From contig JAIUJO010003829.1 of the NCBI GenBank assembly GCA_023846275.1, forward strand, positions 1 to 64,000: DNA of 64,000 nucleotides. The letters run 5' to 3'. Positions 1 through 17,638 of the stretch are shown here, one piece after another. This stretch comes from Vanilla planifolia (Eukaryota > Streptophyta > Magnoliopsida > Asparagales > Orchidaceae). The notes beneath the pieces are model-generated. The model made no database searches and was not told the DNA's origin. It worked only from the letters and a program-made list of their open reading frames with translations. Every line of letters starts with the position of its first letter. The stretch's first letter is position 1. The translations under genes and the position numbers were made by a program.

Positions 1-3000
1 ACACTCACAAACATATATCTATGCACACACACAAATACACACACACACACACTCACACAAAGACATGCACACATATGGGTATGTGCAAGAAAAATTGCAT
101 ATACACATGCTAAAAAACATGCCCCTGAAAGGAATGATGCTCACACATACACATGCTAATAGGCACATAAACACATGCACCCACACACACACACATATGT
201 AAATGCGTAAGCACACAAACGTCCAAACAAACCAACACACTTGACCGTTAAAGGAGACACAAATGCACGTAGAAACACAACCACACACATACAAACAAAC
301 ATGCACACATAAACATATGCACAAAAACATATGCACATACAATTACTTGTGTAGCCACATACTCACATGCACATGCACATGTAATATGCTCAAAAACTCA
401 TGCAAGCACATACATACGTAGATAAAAAATTATACACACACATACAAACAAACACATACATAGATGAAGACAGAAAAGTGCACATATGTACACCCACATA
501 TGTGCACATGCTTGCACACGTCCACACACATAGACACACTCAAACTCACACATGTATAGACACATGCATATGCACATGCACACATACATACAGATAGATG
601 AATAAAGAGAAACACACATGCACACACAAGCACATAGATATGCATGCATGAACACAGACACATACAGATGCACATGCAGCCACACATGCATACATGCATG
701 CACACAATCATATGCTCACACAACCACATGCACACATATGCACATGCACACAAGTAGACACACACACACACTCACACATGCATGAATATAGGTGTGCACA
801 CATATGTACCTACCTGTGCACAGACAAATGCACTCACACACATACATACAAAGAGTCACACACCTACCCACATGCACGACGAAGCAAACATATGTATACA
901 CATATACATATGCACAAGAACACGCATACGCACATACATAAACACAAATACACACACAAGGCCATAAAGATAGACACACAAACATGCAAGCATATGCACA
1001 TGAATGTACACTTGCATAGCCATGCACATGTACATGCACACACACATTCATACCCATGCACACATGCACATGCACTTACAAATGAGCTTGCATGTGCACA
1101 AACACACTCATACATAAACATGCACATAAACACACACATGCATGCACATGAATAAACATCCACTTGTTCACACAAACACAAATGCACATACACATACCCA
1201 TCCACACTAACATGCATAGGCACACACACTCGCACACACACGCACACCCTTGGAACCCACAAACACCCATACGCTCACACAAAAACACATGCACAAGCTC
1301 ACACAAACATGCCCACAAACACACATGCATGCACAAACACATGCACGTATGCACATGGATGCACAAACATGCACTCACAAATAGATGCACATCCACATGC
1401 ACATGCATGCACACACACAAACACAGATAAGCACATGCTCACAAATGCATAAACACATGAGCAAAGAGTCAAATAAGCCAATGACACTTGCATGGGCACG
1501 TACACATAGGCATATATGCACACACACACACACACACACACACACCCACACAATCGCACACACAAAGATGTACACATATGCATGGACACACACTCACACA
1601 TTGCCACAAACACACATGCACAAACACATGCACAAACAATGCATACACAATAACACATGAGCACAAACATACACATGCATACATACACACATGCACACAC
1701 AAAATACACACAAACCCACACATGCACACACACATGTGCACATAAACACACACGCACATGAACATGCACAATAATACATGCACACATATGCATGCAAGTA
1801 CAAGCACACACACGCACCCATACACTTGCACAAGCACATACATATGTACACTCATATGCACATAAAATTGTATATACATTCACAAACATGTGTGCATGCA
1901 CATACATAAACACACATGTGTATACACATAGACAGGACAAAACACATGCAAACACATATGCACACACACATGCATGTAAACACACACATACACATGCATG
2001 CATATACATATGTGAGTACATTAACCCGCATATGCAAACACATAGATGCATACACATATGAACACACATGGATACAAACGCACACATATACACACGTTCC
2101 CACATGAATATGCAAACAAAAACACATACGTGCACAAAGGCACTTACACACATGCACACACACATATGGACACATGAACACACACATGCACATGCATACA
2201 TAAGCAAACACACATGCACAATCACAAACATGCACATTCACACACACATCTGCACATAAATGCATAAACATGTACACACATATGCATGCTAGCATTCACA
2301 AATGCACACACACTCATACAAAGATAAACACACTTGCATGTACCTACACACACCCATTTTGGAGCACTTGCACACAAATGCACGAGCACACATAGATGCA
2401 CAGCACAAGCACAGAAGAATACATACATGTGCATGCATATGTGCACACACACATATACACACACATGTATGCTCATACACACAAATGCACACAAATGCAT
2501 ATACACATGCACACACAAGAACACTCATACACACACACACAAACACATATTTGAATGCACAAGCACAAACATACATACACGCATGAAGAGGCACATGAAC
2601 ACACATACACTAACACTCATACATATGCACACACAAATGCACACATAAGCACATGCACATACAATCACATAGACATGCACACCTACATGCATGCACATGA
2701 AGACATCTAAATATGCTCAAATGCATACCCAAAAATAGACAAAAGCATACACACACACACACAAATGCACACACATGTTCATATAAACAAATACACACAT
2801 GCTCACATGCATAGATATGCACACTAACACACACAAAAATGCATACATGAGCACATACATGCATACACATGCAAAACTACCCACACACATACATGAACAC
2901 ACACACAAAGACACCCTATGCACACTCACACCCATGCATGCACACACACACACGTACACATATAAACATGCATACACACATGCACAAACATGTACACATG

Positions 3001-4333
3001 CACAAATACACATGCACACATGTATGCACACATATACATACACACATACACCCATGCACACACTTGAACATGCACATAGACACATTCGCACATATATATG
3101 TATGAACATGCTCTTGCACACATACAAGCAAAGACATGGACAACCATAAATATTCTTGTGCCTATAGACACATAAGCACACACATATGCATACACACACA
3201 CATGCAGATGCTCATGCATAGGGATAAATAATGTGCACACATATGCACAAACACACACATGCACATGCACGCATGTAAGCATACATGCGAACCCATGCAC
3301 ACATGCACACACATATATGAACATGTAAACACTCACAAGCACTGGCATAGGAACACAAACACGGGCTTGCAAACAAGGACATGTATGCACACCCAAATGC
3401 ACACTCACATACACACATGCATGAGTACTCACACACATGTATAAAAAGGCTCACACGCACAACACACACACACCCATACACTCGTACACAATCAATCACA
3501 CACATGCACCCACATACATGCACACACACATGCTCAAACACACCAACATGTACACGCTCACAAACATGGACAAACATAGCAATACACAAAACATGCACAT
3601 GAAAGAACACACACTAAGTTGCACTCACAAACACATATACACACATGTGAATGCAGACACACACATGAAAAGAAAAATATGTACACATATACATGTACAA
3701 CTACACTCACATACACATGCACATAAAGTTACAGGCACACTCACACACAATCACACATACACACATGTACATCCATGTGCACAGACATGCCCACCCACAC
3801 GAACACACTCATATAGACTAGAACACAACACACAAAAACACGTGCACACACACACATGCACAAACCTACTCACAGGTACACACATACTGAGGCATACCCA
3901 CACACATGCACGTACACATATGTGCGCACAAACATACATGCACATAGGAACACATGCATATTCTCATGCATGCACTCATATGCACACACACACTCACACA
4001 CACAAAAACACACAACAAGCACACACACACCTACTTTCCACACGCTCACACAAGCAAACAAACACGAACAGGCACACATACTAACACAAAAACTCACACA
4101 TGCACAAATATGCAGGCACATACACACATGTATGAAGGCTCCTACACACAAACACATGCTTTCATGCACATGCACACTTGCTCACACATGTTGACACAAA
4201 CACACAATCATAGATATGTATACACACACATGCACACACAAAAAAAAAGACTCATGCACTTACACACACATGTGCCCTCATTCACACACACATACACGTA
4301 TGCTCAAACACACATATTCATGCACATACACAC
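1..4333 (+). repeat. Segmental duplication, copy 1 (partner near 32376-36728)
   Basis: Unusual words inside the array recur in the same order about 32.38 kb downstream. Examples are CCCCTGAAAGGAATGATGC near 119, GTAAATGCGTAAGC near 198, and ATCATAGATATGTATAC at 4207. The offset is 32375 at position 17 and 32389 at position 4207, so collinearity holds with only small net indels. Identity is roughly 90-93% by eye on sampled stretches. Similarity stops near 4333, after a shared stretch ending TGCACATACACACA. The left end of this copy lies beyond the window. Confidence 0.9.
1519..1545 (+). repeat. Pure (CA)13 microsatellite
   Basis: An uninterrupted CA run of 27 bases inside the degenerate array. 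The equivalent place in the duplicated copy (33933-33948) has only about eight CA units, so the run has changed length since the duplication. Confidence 0.9.
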
Positions 4334-4799
4334 ACCTTTAGACACACAAACACTCACACATACCCATCCTAAAAAATATATATGTGAACACATGCACACA
4401 CACACACATACATAAGCAGGTGCACACACATGCATACACACATATGGACACATCACACAAGCAAACCTACACACAGAAAAACACAAATAAGAATACATGC
4501 AGATGCACATAAGCAAACAAACACATGCACATGTACACAACAACTTAAACAAGCACACACACACACACATTTGCATACACTTGCACAAATATACACACTC
4601 ATACACACACTCACAAAAGAACACATATGCATATGCACTAGGAACACATCCAAACACAAACACAACCACAAATGTACAAAAGTAAATACACACATATGCA
4701 TACATATACACACACACACATGTACTAGCATTGGAGTACACACACACATGCATTCACAATATACTCAAACATGCACACACATGTGCTTTCACACACACG

Positions 4800-4810
4800 A
4801 AAAAAAAAAA
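4800..4810 (+). repeat. A11 homopolymer
   Basis: An 11-base A run followed by CTCCTAAACG interrupts the array. No retroposon body or target duplication is visible beside it, so it is recorded only as a homopolymer. Confidence 0.85.
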
Positions 4811-7800
4811 CTCCTAAACGCAAGTAGATGCACACACGTACATGCAAATGCACACACTGACATCTGCACACACATAATTGCATACACAACCAAACATTCA
4901 TGCACACACCCACATGCATGCACCCTCGCACACACCCTAGCACAAAAACACACATGCACATGCAGACATGCACACATGCCCACACACATGCTCATATAGA
5001 CAAAGATGCACACATAGATGCACAGATGGACACATATACACAAAAACACAAATGCACACAAAGCAACTCACACACATAGACTTGTATGTACCCTTGTGTA
5101 CACACATGCTTGTAGACACATAACAAGGTACAAGCACATGCATACACACACATAAATACACACAAGCATTTGGGGCATGCACATGAACACACACATGAGC
5201 ATGCAAATGCACACACTATGAACACATTTACACACATATAAGTACACACATGCATAAACACAAACACACACACAAACATTCATAGCCAAACACATACATG
5301 CAATTGCACACACACAACTCACTCACATGCATGGGTACATCCAAGCACACACACAAACACGTACACACATAGAGTCACAGACATGCACATAAGATCACAA
5401 ACATATGCACACGTACAAGCAATACATTTGCTTGCATGCACTTGCACACACACATCCACCCAGATGCACACACACATGCACAAGCAAGCTTGCATGTCCA
5501 CACATTATGTGCACATGCATGCAACCATAAATGCACACACATAAGAACAAAAGTGCACAAATGCATACACATGCACACCCACATAGACATGTATGTAATA
5601 TGCAGCCATGTCACATGCATCCACACAAGCACACATATGTGAGCATGCACTCATACACATGTACACTCATGAGCATACACACAAGAACAAACATAGGCAC
5701 TCACACACATGCACACACATATGTGAACACATGCATACAAAGGTACACACACTAACACTTGCACCCACATCCACCCACTTGCACAATTAAACTTTCAAAC
5801 ACACACACACAAGCACACTCACACACAAAAATACACACAAACACACACATAAACACACACAAATACACACAAAAACACACACACACACACATGCACAAAC
5901 ACAGGAAAACAAGCAAACGAACACATCCATGCACACACTAATAAACACACACACATAATCATAAATACACACATAATTATAAACACACATACACATATTA
6001 AAGCACATGCAAAGACACACACGCACACATTAACATGCACACATGCATGATCAGGCATGCACTCACACATGCACACACACATCCATAAACACAAACATGC
6101 ATACATGCACTGCACCCACACATACAAATATAAAAATGCACACACATGCACATACGCACATACTTGCATGCACATGCACATAAAGATACACACACAAAGG
6201 TACGCATAAGCACACACTCATACAAATACATATATACACATGAACAAAGCACATGCTCACGCATACATGTATGCATGGTTCCACACCCACAAATGGACAT
6301 AGGCTTACACATGTAAAACACACATACATGCAAACACACACACATGCACAAAGGCTTGCACACATAAATACTTGCAACCATATAGGCACATGCACCTACA
6401 CATGTGCACATATGCACATATGCATGCACATAAATGCACACATGCACACATACACACATAAGCAAACACAGACGCACCCACAACACGCAGACACATGAAC
6501 ACACATGCATATCCATGCATATGCACGTGCACATACAGTTATGCATGCATACACATGCACAGCTACACACATAGGATTGCACATAGACACACATGTAGAA
6601 TCATGTACAAGCACATATACACACACACATCCTGGCACACTCATGCACGCACTTGTATACATGAAAACACACACATGTGCACACAAACTCTCACTCACAC
6701 ACATGCACCCACACACACACAAACGCATACATGTAAACAAACCAACACATGCAAAAAACTCCTAAATACATGCATGTAGGCATATAGGCATACATACATA
6801 GGTACATGTACTAACATAGACATGCATACATACCCAAACAGAGACACATAATCATGCACATACACATACACATATGTGTGTCCAAAAATTCACTCACATG
6901 CACACATAAAGATGCACACACACATGCACACACACTGACAAACACATATACAAGCACACTCACACATGCACTCACACATGTACAAGAACACTCACACAAT
7001 GTACACATATATACATATCATGCAATCACACCTACACACTGTCACACTCATGCACACACAAATGCTTGTACACACATAAATAAGTACACATACACATGGC
7101 TACACACATACACAAACATTCACATAGTCAAGCACACACACATACACAAACATGTACACATGCACACACATATACACATACAAGCACGCACACACAAACA
7201 CACATACCCACACATTCATACCAATGAATGCACAAATGCATACACATACACAGGCATATGCACCCACATGGGTTCATAATTTCACAAGCACTCATCCACA
7301 TACACACACTCATATGTAGGCTTAAACACATCAAAACACACACACATATACAAATAAACACGTGCACATACATACTCACACACACATGCACACTTACACA
7401 CACATGCATGCACACATGCATATGAATATATAAAAACACATGCACACAAACACACACACACACAAATGCATGTATACATAAGCACGCACCAACACACATA
7501 AATACTCACACATGCACTTGCACACACATGTACACATGTACGTGGACACAAGCACCTACAAACACAAACAATCACACATGTATGCACACACACACACACA
7601 CACACTTGTGCATTCATGCAAAAAGCACACCCACATGCGCACACACACATAGATGCATGCATATGGAAACATAGACACAAGCATGAATGCAAACACTTAA
7701 GCATACACACAACTACAAACACATGTAGATGCACACTTGCATGCATACATACACACACAAAAGCACACCTATGCACACAAACAATTGTGCATAAGTATAC

Positions 7801-10800
7801 ACAAACACATACACATAGACATGTATGTATACACATGCACACAGACATGCACACAAATGTAGATGTGCAATAATGAGGACACATACACACACATGCTTAT
7901 GCACAAACATGTACACCCTCATACAAACATGTGTGGGCATACACAAATAGACACATACACACATATACTTGCATACACATACACACACATGTACTAATAG
8001 ACAAACATGCATACAAGATCACACACATAAACACACACACTCATGCACATAGATACTCATGCATGCTCGCTATGAACACATAAGCAAGCACTCACACACA
8101 TGCATATGTGCATAACCATCCACACACACCCACACCCACAAGTAACCACGTGCACCCAGACGCACTCACAAGAATATATGCACAACACACACACACACAC
8201 ATGAAAATGTAGGCATCCACATTAGCATAGAAATGCACCAACTCACAAGCACATAGGCACACAAGTACACATGTACACACACATGCATGCATATAATTAC
8301 AGGCATAAACATAAGCATACACACACAAATACATAAGAGAAGACACACACGCTTGTTTAACACACTCATAAACTGAGCAAACATGGGCATGCACTCACCA
8401 ATGTACACAAGCACACACATGCACACACACTCACACATACATAAACAAATACAAACACAAACATACTCACACATGTGCATGCAAATATGCACACACATAT
8501 GAAGAGATGCACACACACACATGAATACATGAACTCACATGTGCACAAACAGATTCGCACATATATGTACATAATCATACACACATGCACGTGTATATGT
8601 ATACATAAACACGCACACACATTCATGTCCCTACACATGCACCCCATAAGCACAACCACACAAGCACAAATACACATATAAACAAACACACATATATAAA
8701 CAAACACACAAAAATAGTTGGATAAACATGAATGCACACATACACAAGCACACACCACACATGTACAGCATGACCACACATACACACACATACACACGCA
8801 CACATGCACATGCATATGCACACACAAGCACACATGCACACATATAGACATATACTTGGATGCATGCACATATACATGCACACACAAACACACATTCAAA
8901 CAAATGCTCACACGCCCATGCACATGTACAACTTGCCCACATGCACACATAGAAACAGGCATATACACACATATGTCCTCGCACACATGAATCCATGCTC
9001 ACACAAGCACACATGCATGCATATGCAGTCATAAGAATATGCACATGCACACACTCACAAGCACATGCACAAGAAGATATACAAGCATACATGGAGGAAT
9101 ATACATAAACTCATACATATGCTTGCATACAAACATGCACACACATGCACACTAATACACACACACCCACAAGCCCACACAAAAATGTGTACAAACATGC
9201 ATATGCACAAGCATGCACACATGCACACACACACACACACATACCTAGGTACATACACACACACTCACACACATATGCACATCCACATCCACATACACCC
9301 ATATAGATGTGTAAGCAAAAGCACATAAACACACATGTTGACATGCATGGACAAACACATACATGCACGTACACATGCACACACACATGTACACATGCAC
9401 AAACACAAAGATGCATAGATACACACACACATACATGTCAATGCACACATGCATAGGCACACAAACAAGCAAACATACACAAAAACATAAACACTTGCAC
9501 ATATATAAGGATACACACATAGATATATGCACACACATACACACAACTACACAAATGCACACACACACACACACAAACATATCAGTAAGAACACTAATGC
9601 ACACATAGTCATAGACATGCACACACTTATGCATACACACACACAAATATAAACATGCACACATGCATGCATCCACCATGCATACACACACAAATCGATG
9701 GACACACAACTACATACATGCATGCTAACAAACACACACAAGATTGCTAATGTGTAGTACCACACATACACACACACATACACGCATGTACAAATAGACA
9801 CACACATGCATGTACACACATACACACGCTCTCAAGCACACACAAACACACATTTACACATTCGAGCTTGAAAACACACACACACATATCCACATCCACA
9901 TAAACACATGCACACACGTGCACTATTATGCAAGTACACAACCATGTAGCAACATAAGCACACCAGCACACACACACACACATGAACTCACTTGTAAACA
10001 ACCTCATGTACACACACACACATACTCACACATCCTCACACACATAGACAAGCATGAAATAACTCACATGCTTACACACACATACACAAAGATACACATA
10101 AATGGACACACACACACAAGAAAATGGGCACATATGTGTACACTTATGCACACAAAGATAGGCACACATGCACACACACGAACACCTATATGCACACACA
10201 CACACACACCCTCACAAATGCATACAGATAAGCACACATGCACCAACACAGACAAACATGCAATGGTACAATATGCAAGCACACATGTACACATATACAC
10301 ACACCTATGCATGCACACATACACGAACTCACACACACACACAATACTCACACCCACCCACATGCACATAAATGTGCACATGCTTGCATGCACACACACA
10401 TGTGTGGACACATAGATGCACATGCATTCACACACAAGCACACATAGATGCATGCACATATAGATACTCACAGGAATACACACACAAACACACATATAAG
10501 AACAAATAAATACACACAAAAACACTCATACACATGCTCACATGCATGCACAAACATAAGCATACATAGACACATACAGACACACTTGCACACACACTCA
10601 ATCTCACATGAACACATGCACATAGGCACACACACTTGTGCATGCATATGCTCACACAAGCACATAGATACACACATATACCTACACATGTATGTATGTA
10701 TATACATGTCACAAGAACAAACACGTGCATGTGCATGCATATTCACTTGCACATTCATATACATTATCAAACCCACAACTATACTTATGTATACATGCAT

Positions 10801-12880
10801 ACACAACAAACACACATATACATATGCACACACACACACATGCATGCACACACAATCATACACAAAAACACACACAAGAACACACACATGTGCAAACACG
10901 TGCAAAATCATGCACACATATGAACATGTTAGATGCATGCACACATGCACTCATACACACACATGCACATGCTTGCTTACACAAACACATAATGTACCTA
11001 CATGAATGTGTCCACACACACAAGAACACACTTGCACACATGTACACATACACACATAAATGCATACACACCCACACATAGAAAGCCACAAACACGCATG
11101 CACACTTGCAGACACATATGTATGTAAACATACATGCACTAATACATATACATGCATGCATGCACATACACATACATACACATATGCACACACACATACA
11201 CACATGCACATATGCATATGCAGGCACATGCAGTTGTAATGACACAGACATGCATGCATGGATGCTCAAACAAATACACACATATGCATTGCATAAATGC
11301 AAACACACAATCACAACACATGTACACATATGTGCACACTAAGACACATACATGCTCGCATGCTATGCATAGCCACATGTGCACACATGCCCATGCACAC
11401 ACACCAATGCATAGCCACACACACACGCTCATGCATAGACATGCATCAGTATGCTTACATACACACACACACATACACATATAAATACATACATGTGCAC
11501 ACACACAAGACAAATATGCACACACATGTACACACAGACATGCATATGCCTAGGCACACCCATGCATATTCACTCAAATGCACAAGTACATAAGCTCACA
11601 TGCATTAGGACACATACACACTACGTGCACAAGTACACACACACACACACCCAGGCACATAGACATGCATGATCACACATACACATAGATATGCACATAC
11701 ATACACACACATGCACGCATGCATTCACACACACATACTCATGCACACAAACATGTGCACATACAAATACATACACACAAGTAAGCATATACACACCCAC
11801 TCATACACACAAAAAAAGACACACAAATGTACACATGTACAAAAACACAAACATGCAAGCACATATGCATAGAAATACATGCACACACACTCAAATGCAA
11901 GAACATGTGCATGTGAACACACATGCATGCACGTACAAACATGCACATGTGCATGCTAACAAACATGCATGCTCTCACGTACACCCACACACAGACACAT
12001 GCACACAAACACACACTCACATGTAAGCACATGTAAATGAGCACATGAACACACATCATACAAACACATACACATGCAAGCAAACACGCATACATGCTCA
12101 CACACTCACCCACACACATAAGATGTAAGCGCACACAAACACACATGCATGCACACACACATGTACTTGCTCATACATATGCACATGCACATGCACATGT
12201 GTACAAACATGCACACACACACATACACATTGACACAAATGCACATGTAAGAACACACACACAAAGAAATACAGCCAAACTTGCAGACTATTCACACACA
12301 CCTAATCACATATGCACGTACATAGACACACAAATGTACTCATACACACAAATGCACACATAAATGAACACATACAAGCATATAGACACACAAACACCTA
12401 CATACATAGATACACACATGCACACATTGGGATATACACACACATAAGCACACAAATGCGTGCATACACACACAAATGCACAACCAGACACACACAAATA
12501 TGCAAACTTTCGCATGCACACTCATGCATTTTCTCACATGCATGCACACTCCCATACACACACACACATTCAATGTGGACACATGCTCAACCACACAAAT
12601 GCCCATGCACATAAACACTTACATATGCATACACAAATGTGCAAATACACACATATGTTCACACATGCACATACACATACACATAGATGGAAACACACTC
12701 ACACATACACACACACATATAGACATGTGCACACATAAGCACACGTGCACACACATGCACACATGCACATACACACACATATACACAAATAATGAACACA
12801 TACATGCACAAGCACTTGCATAGACACGCACATGCACACACATGTGCACACAAACAAACATATGGATATGCATTTGTGCA

Positions 12881-12898
12881 ACACACACAAGTGTGTGT
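12881..12898. repeat. Perfect 8-bp-arm inverted repeat (local polarity flip)
   Basis: ACACACAC, a 2-base AA loop, then GTGTGTGT. A TG run on the CA-polarity strand is rare in this half of the window. The arms could pair as a short hairpin. Confidence 0.85.
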
Positions 12899-13440
12899 GG
12901 AGACATGCACACACATAATGCACACATGTACAAAAATAGACAACACACATGCACGCACACACATGAACACAAACACACATGTACACAAAAGCACATACAC
13001 ACACATGAGTGCACGCATAAACAAATGTGCACTTATGCACACACACTTGCTTATACACATGAGCACACATGCACGTGCACATACACAGGGACAACCAAAT
13101 GCATCAACAAACATGCACGAACACACATGCATGCATAGGAACACACACTCACATAGCCCAACATACACACACATACACACAAACATAATCACTCATGCAC
13201 ATATGCAAATGCACACACACACACACACGAATACACATGTGCATGTGCATAACCACACATACACCAATGCACACACATGCACCCACACACACACACACAC
13301 GAGCAGACACACACACAATCTCACACACACACATGTGAGAGTGTGCATAGATGCACACACACATATGCAAACATGCAAACACACATAAGTATACCCATAT
13401 AGGCACATGGACATAGACACTGGCATATGCACACACACAT

Positions 13441-13480
13441 GCCAACACATGTCAATGCACACATACATGCCAACACATGT
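13441..13480 (+). repeat. 28-bp tandem duplication
   Basis: The word GCCAACACATGT occurs at 13441 and again at 13469, with similar intervening bases. Confidence 0.75.
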
Positions 13481-16400
13481 AAGTGCACCCACATAAACAT
13501 GCACGCAAAGGACACACACCCACATGCACACACAAGCATGTACACATACACACATACACACATACACACACACACACAATCACTCAAATTCTCATAAATG
13601 CACACAAACACCTATAGACACATATGCACACACACACACACACACAAGAACATGCATGCACGCACACTCACGCAAGCACACATACACATACAAATTCACA
13701 TGCACACACACACAAACAAATGCATATACATGCATATGCACATGAACATAAAAACAAATCCATGCACCCACACATGCACACATATGCACATAGGCAAAGA
13801 CACATGCATGCATGCACCTATAAACATGCACTTGCACTTGCACAATCACACATACAAAAGCATGCACACACAAAGAGAGAGACACACATGCATATACACA
13901 CACAAAGAGGCACACATATATCTACACACATATGCATACATTCACACACACAAACATGCACATGTAAATGCACACACACACATGGACACACACACACACA
14001 TATAGTCAAGTACACACACAAATATATACATGCCCAATACACAGATGCACACACACACATGCATAGAAACTCACACTCATACACACAAGAATACACACAT
14101 ACACGAACATACACACTAACACATAGCCATGTAGATATATGTGCATACACATGTAGATGCATGTGTACATACAAATGCAACTGAATATATTAATGCATAC
14201 ACACTTATGCATAGATAGGTGTGAAGTGCTCATGCATGTACATATAAATACACCTGAACACATTGATGCATGCACACAGAAACATGCATACATACACATG
14301 TAAGCACTCACAAATGCACATACACACACACACACACATATGTATATGTACACACCTAAGCACACATATGCAAAAATGCACAGACACACATTCTCATACA
14401 CACACATGGACACACACATGCACATGTTCACACACATAGACACATGCAACCACTCACATACAAAAAGGCACACACACACACATGGATATCCATGCATGCA
14501 CACATGCACACATAAACATGATCACACAAAGACACACACATGCACAAACACACACACAAATACATGCACATATATCAAAACACATGTACATAAACAAATG
14601 TGCACACACATGCACACACATGCAAACAAACTCGCACACACACAAATTCTTGCACACATGCACATGAACATGCACGAACACACACGCACTCACTCATGAA
14701 CATACATGCACAGACATGCATTTGTGCATTCATAAACATACACACACACACATGCATAACTACTCAGGTGCATATATGCATGCATACATGTGAACACATA
14801 TAGACATGCACACACATGTAAATACAAACACACACACACATAAAAACACTCACCTAAAAACAAACATGCACATGAGCACATCTGTATACATGCACACACC
14901 CACAGAAGTATACTTTTGCACACATGCAAATACTCATGCAAAATCACCAACATGCACATGCACACATAAATGAAAACACATATGCATCTATGGAAACACT
15001 TGTGCCCACGTACATACACAATTGCAAACACATAAAAGCATTAACACACACACACATGCTCACACACAAACTCCCATTCACACCCACACACATTAACACA
15101 TACATCTTATGCACACCTAAGCACATGTACATATGCACATGTGCACATGCACAAATAGGGATGCACACGTATGTAGGTACATACACAAAGACATTCACGT
15201 AAACAAAAAACACATGTATAGATAGAGATGCACACATAAACACATAAACAAACACACATGCATGCCCATGCACACACAGAGGTACACACATGCATGTGAT
15301 AGCAATGCTCACACACTAACACACACAATAACACACATGAACATGCATAAGAACACACACACACAAAGCACACATGCACACACACACACACACACTGACA
15401 CACACCCACATTCACACAAATGCACACACATAAATGCACATACACGTATACACAAACACACATAGGAATACATACATAGATGTACATACACAAAACACAC
15501 ACACACTCACACAAACACACTCATGCACAAACACATACACACAATATGTACACACATATGCATATGTAGGCACGTACACACACACACATGCACATACATG
15601 CAGATAGACTCATACAGAGACACCGAAACACAAACACATATGCATGCACACACACAAACACTCATGCAACCCACGCACATGCACTTACGCATGGCAACTC
15701 ATGCACATAGATACACAGACACACACACTCACACACACCCACACACATGCATGGACACAAACATTCACATACATATTCACACACACACACCAACGTACAC
15801 ACACACACAACACACACTTATATACACACACACAACCACACACATGCACACACATGCAAACATGTGCACATATGTATGCACAAACACACACACACATTTG
15901 CACAAACTCACACACCATTTGCATGCATGCATGCACACAAAAAGACATACACACGCATACAAGGACATATACACAGACACATATGTATACAAATATATGC
16001 ACATAGACACACCTACAAAAACACATGCACATGCACACATACATACATATGCATATGCACACATATATGCACACATGTATGCATAGACACACACGCATGC
16101 ACACACATGCAAGCATGCACCTTTACACACACACACATGTGCATGTGGTATGCATTCATGAGTATACACATGTGCATAGGCATGCAAATACATGCACACA
16201 CACCCACACATACGAACACAGACACACACACATGTAAACACACGACTATACACACACACATGAACACATACGCACACACAGACACATGCATGCAAGACAA
16301 CTTTTGCACACACATGTAGACACACATGCACATTCACCCAAAATGCATAAGTATACAAAGACAATTGTGTCCATATGTACACACAAACACAAGCACACAT

Positions 16401-17615
16401 GAGTATTCATGCACACAAACATAAATGCTTACACATAAAGACCCACACACAAGAACATGAACATGTGCATGTGCATCCATGCACATACACTTATGCTCAT
16501 GTTCACATGCATAAATAAACACATACATAAGCATATACACATATACACACATGCACATGCATTCATACATACACATATAAACAAACACATGCACACTCTG
16601 TCACACACACACAAATACACACAAAAGAACACATGCACGTGTACACTACCACACACACATAGAGGTTCACACATGCATCTAAACAACAATGCACATGCAC
16701 AAATACACATACACAAGAATACACATGCACATGCATATGTACACACACACAAACACACACATATGCACACTCATGAGGCACATGATGACACACAACTACA
16801 TCCACACGCCCACATGCACCAATCACATACACACAAACATGCACAAACACATGCATGCATACACTCACATGCATGTTTATGCATGCATGCTCCCATTCAC
16901 ATGCACATAGATGCACACACATGTGCTAACACACACACATGCACATGCACATGCACACACACATGCATCCACACACACACACACAAATGAATCCCTTCAT
17001 ATAAGCATATGCACAAGTACTAACAAACACATAAACACACAATCACACCTGCATAACAACACATATAGATGCACACACATATAAATGCATACACACACAC
17101 ACATGCACAAGCATGCACACATGTACAATAGATACAAACACAAACCCACATACACAATAGAACTTACATAAATAACCTCACAAACACATAAATGCATGCA
17201 TGCATACAATGCACTAGCACTCACACACATATGATCACACAAAGGCATACACACATGTGCCACAAAGATTGACACAAACATGCACTTGCACATAGAAACA
17301 CAAAAACTCGCACAAGCACACTCATGCATGCACATACATATGCTTGCATATGCACACACACACAATCATACAAACTCATATAGGTATACATGCACACAAG
17401 TGCACCACATGCATATATTTACACACACTAAATCACTCACTCACTTACATAAGGGATGCACACACATGCACATACACACACAAAAATATTGACACACAAA
17501 CAAATGTAAACACGTTCACACACAAAGACACCTCGTATACATTGGTGCACACACACACACACACACATGTACATGCATAGGCATGGGCACACATGCATGC
17601 ATTATTACACACATG

Positions 17616-17638
17616 TATATATATATATATATATATAT
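17616..17638. repeat. (TA)11 microsatellite
   Basis: An uninterrupted TA run of 23 bases, followed by TT. It is the longest TA run I noticed. It is still alternating purine-pyrimidine but is much easier to melt than its surroundings. Confidence 0.9.

Noticed and set aside
1299-2237. 312-codon open frame on the minus strand
   Set aside because: Cys/Val/Met/His low-complexity translation of the TG strand. Overlapping open frames exist in the other frames of the same region, there is no domain, and the equivalent stretch in the duplicated block is shifted by indels that are not multiples of three.
4790-6790. Possible old duplication linking AAAAAACTCCTAAA words at 4803 and 6753
   Set aside because: Only about 12-14 bases match, and the flanks do not align by eye.
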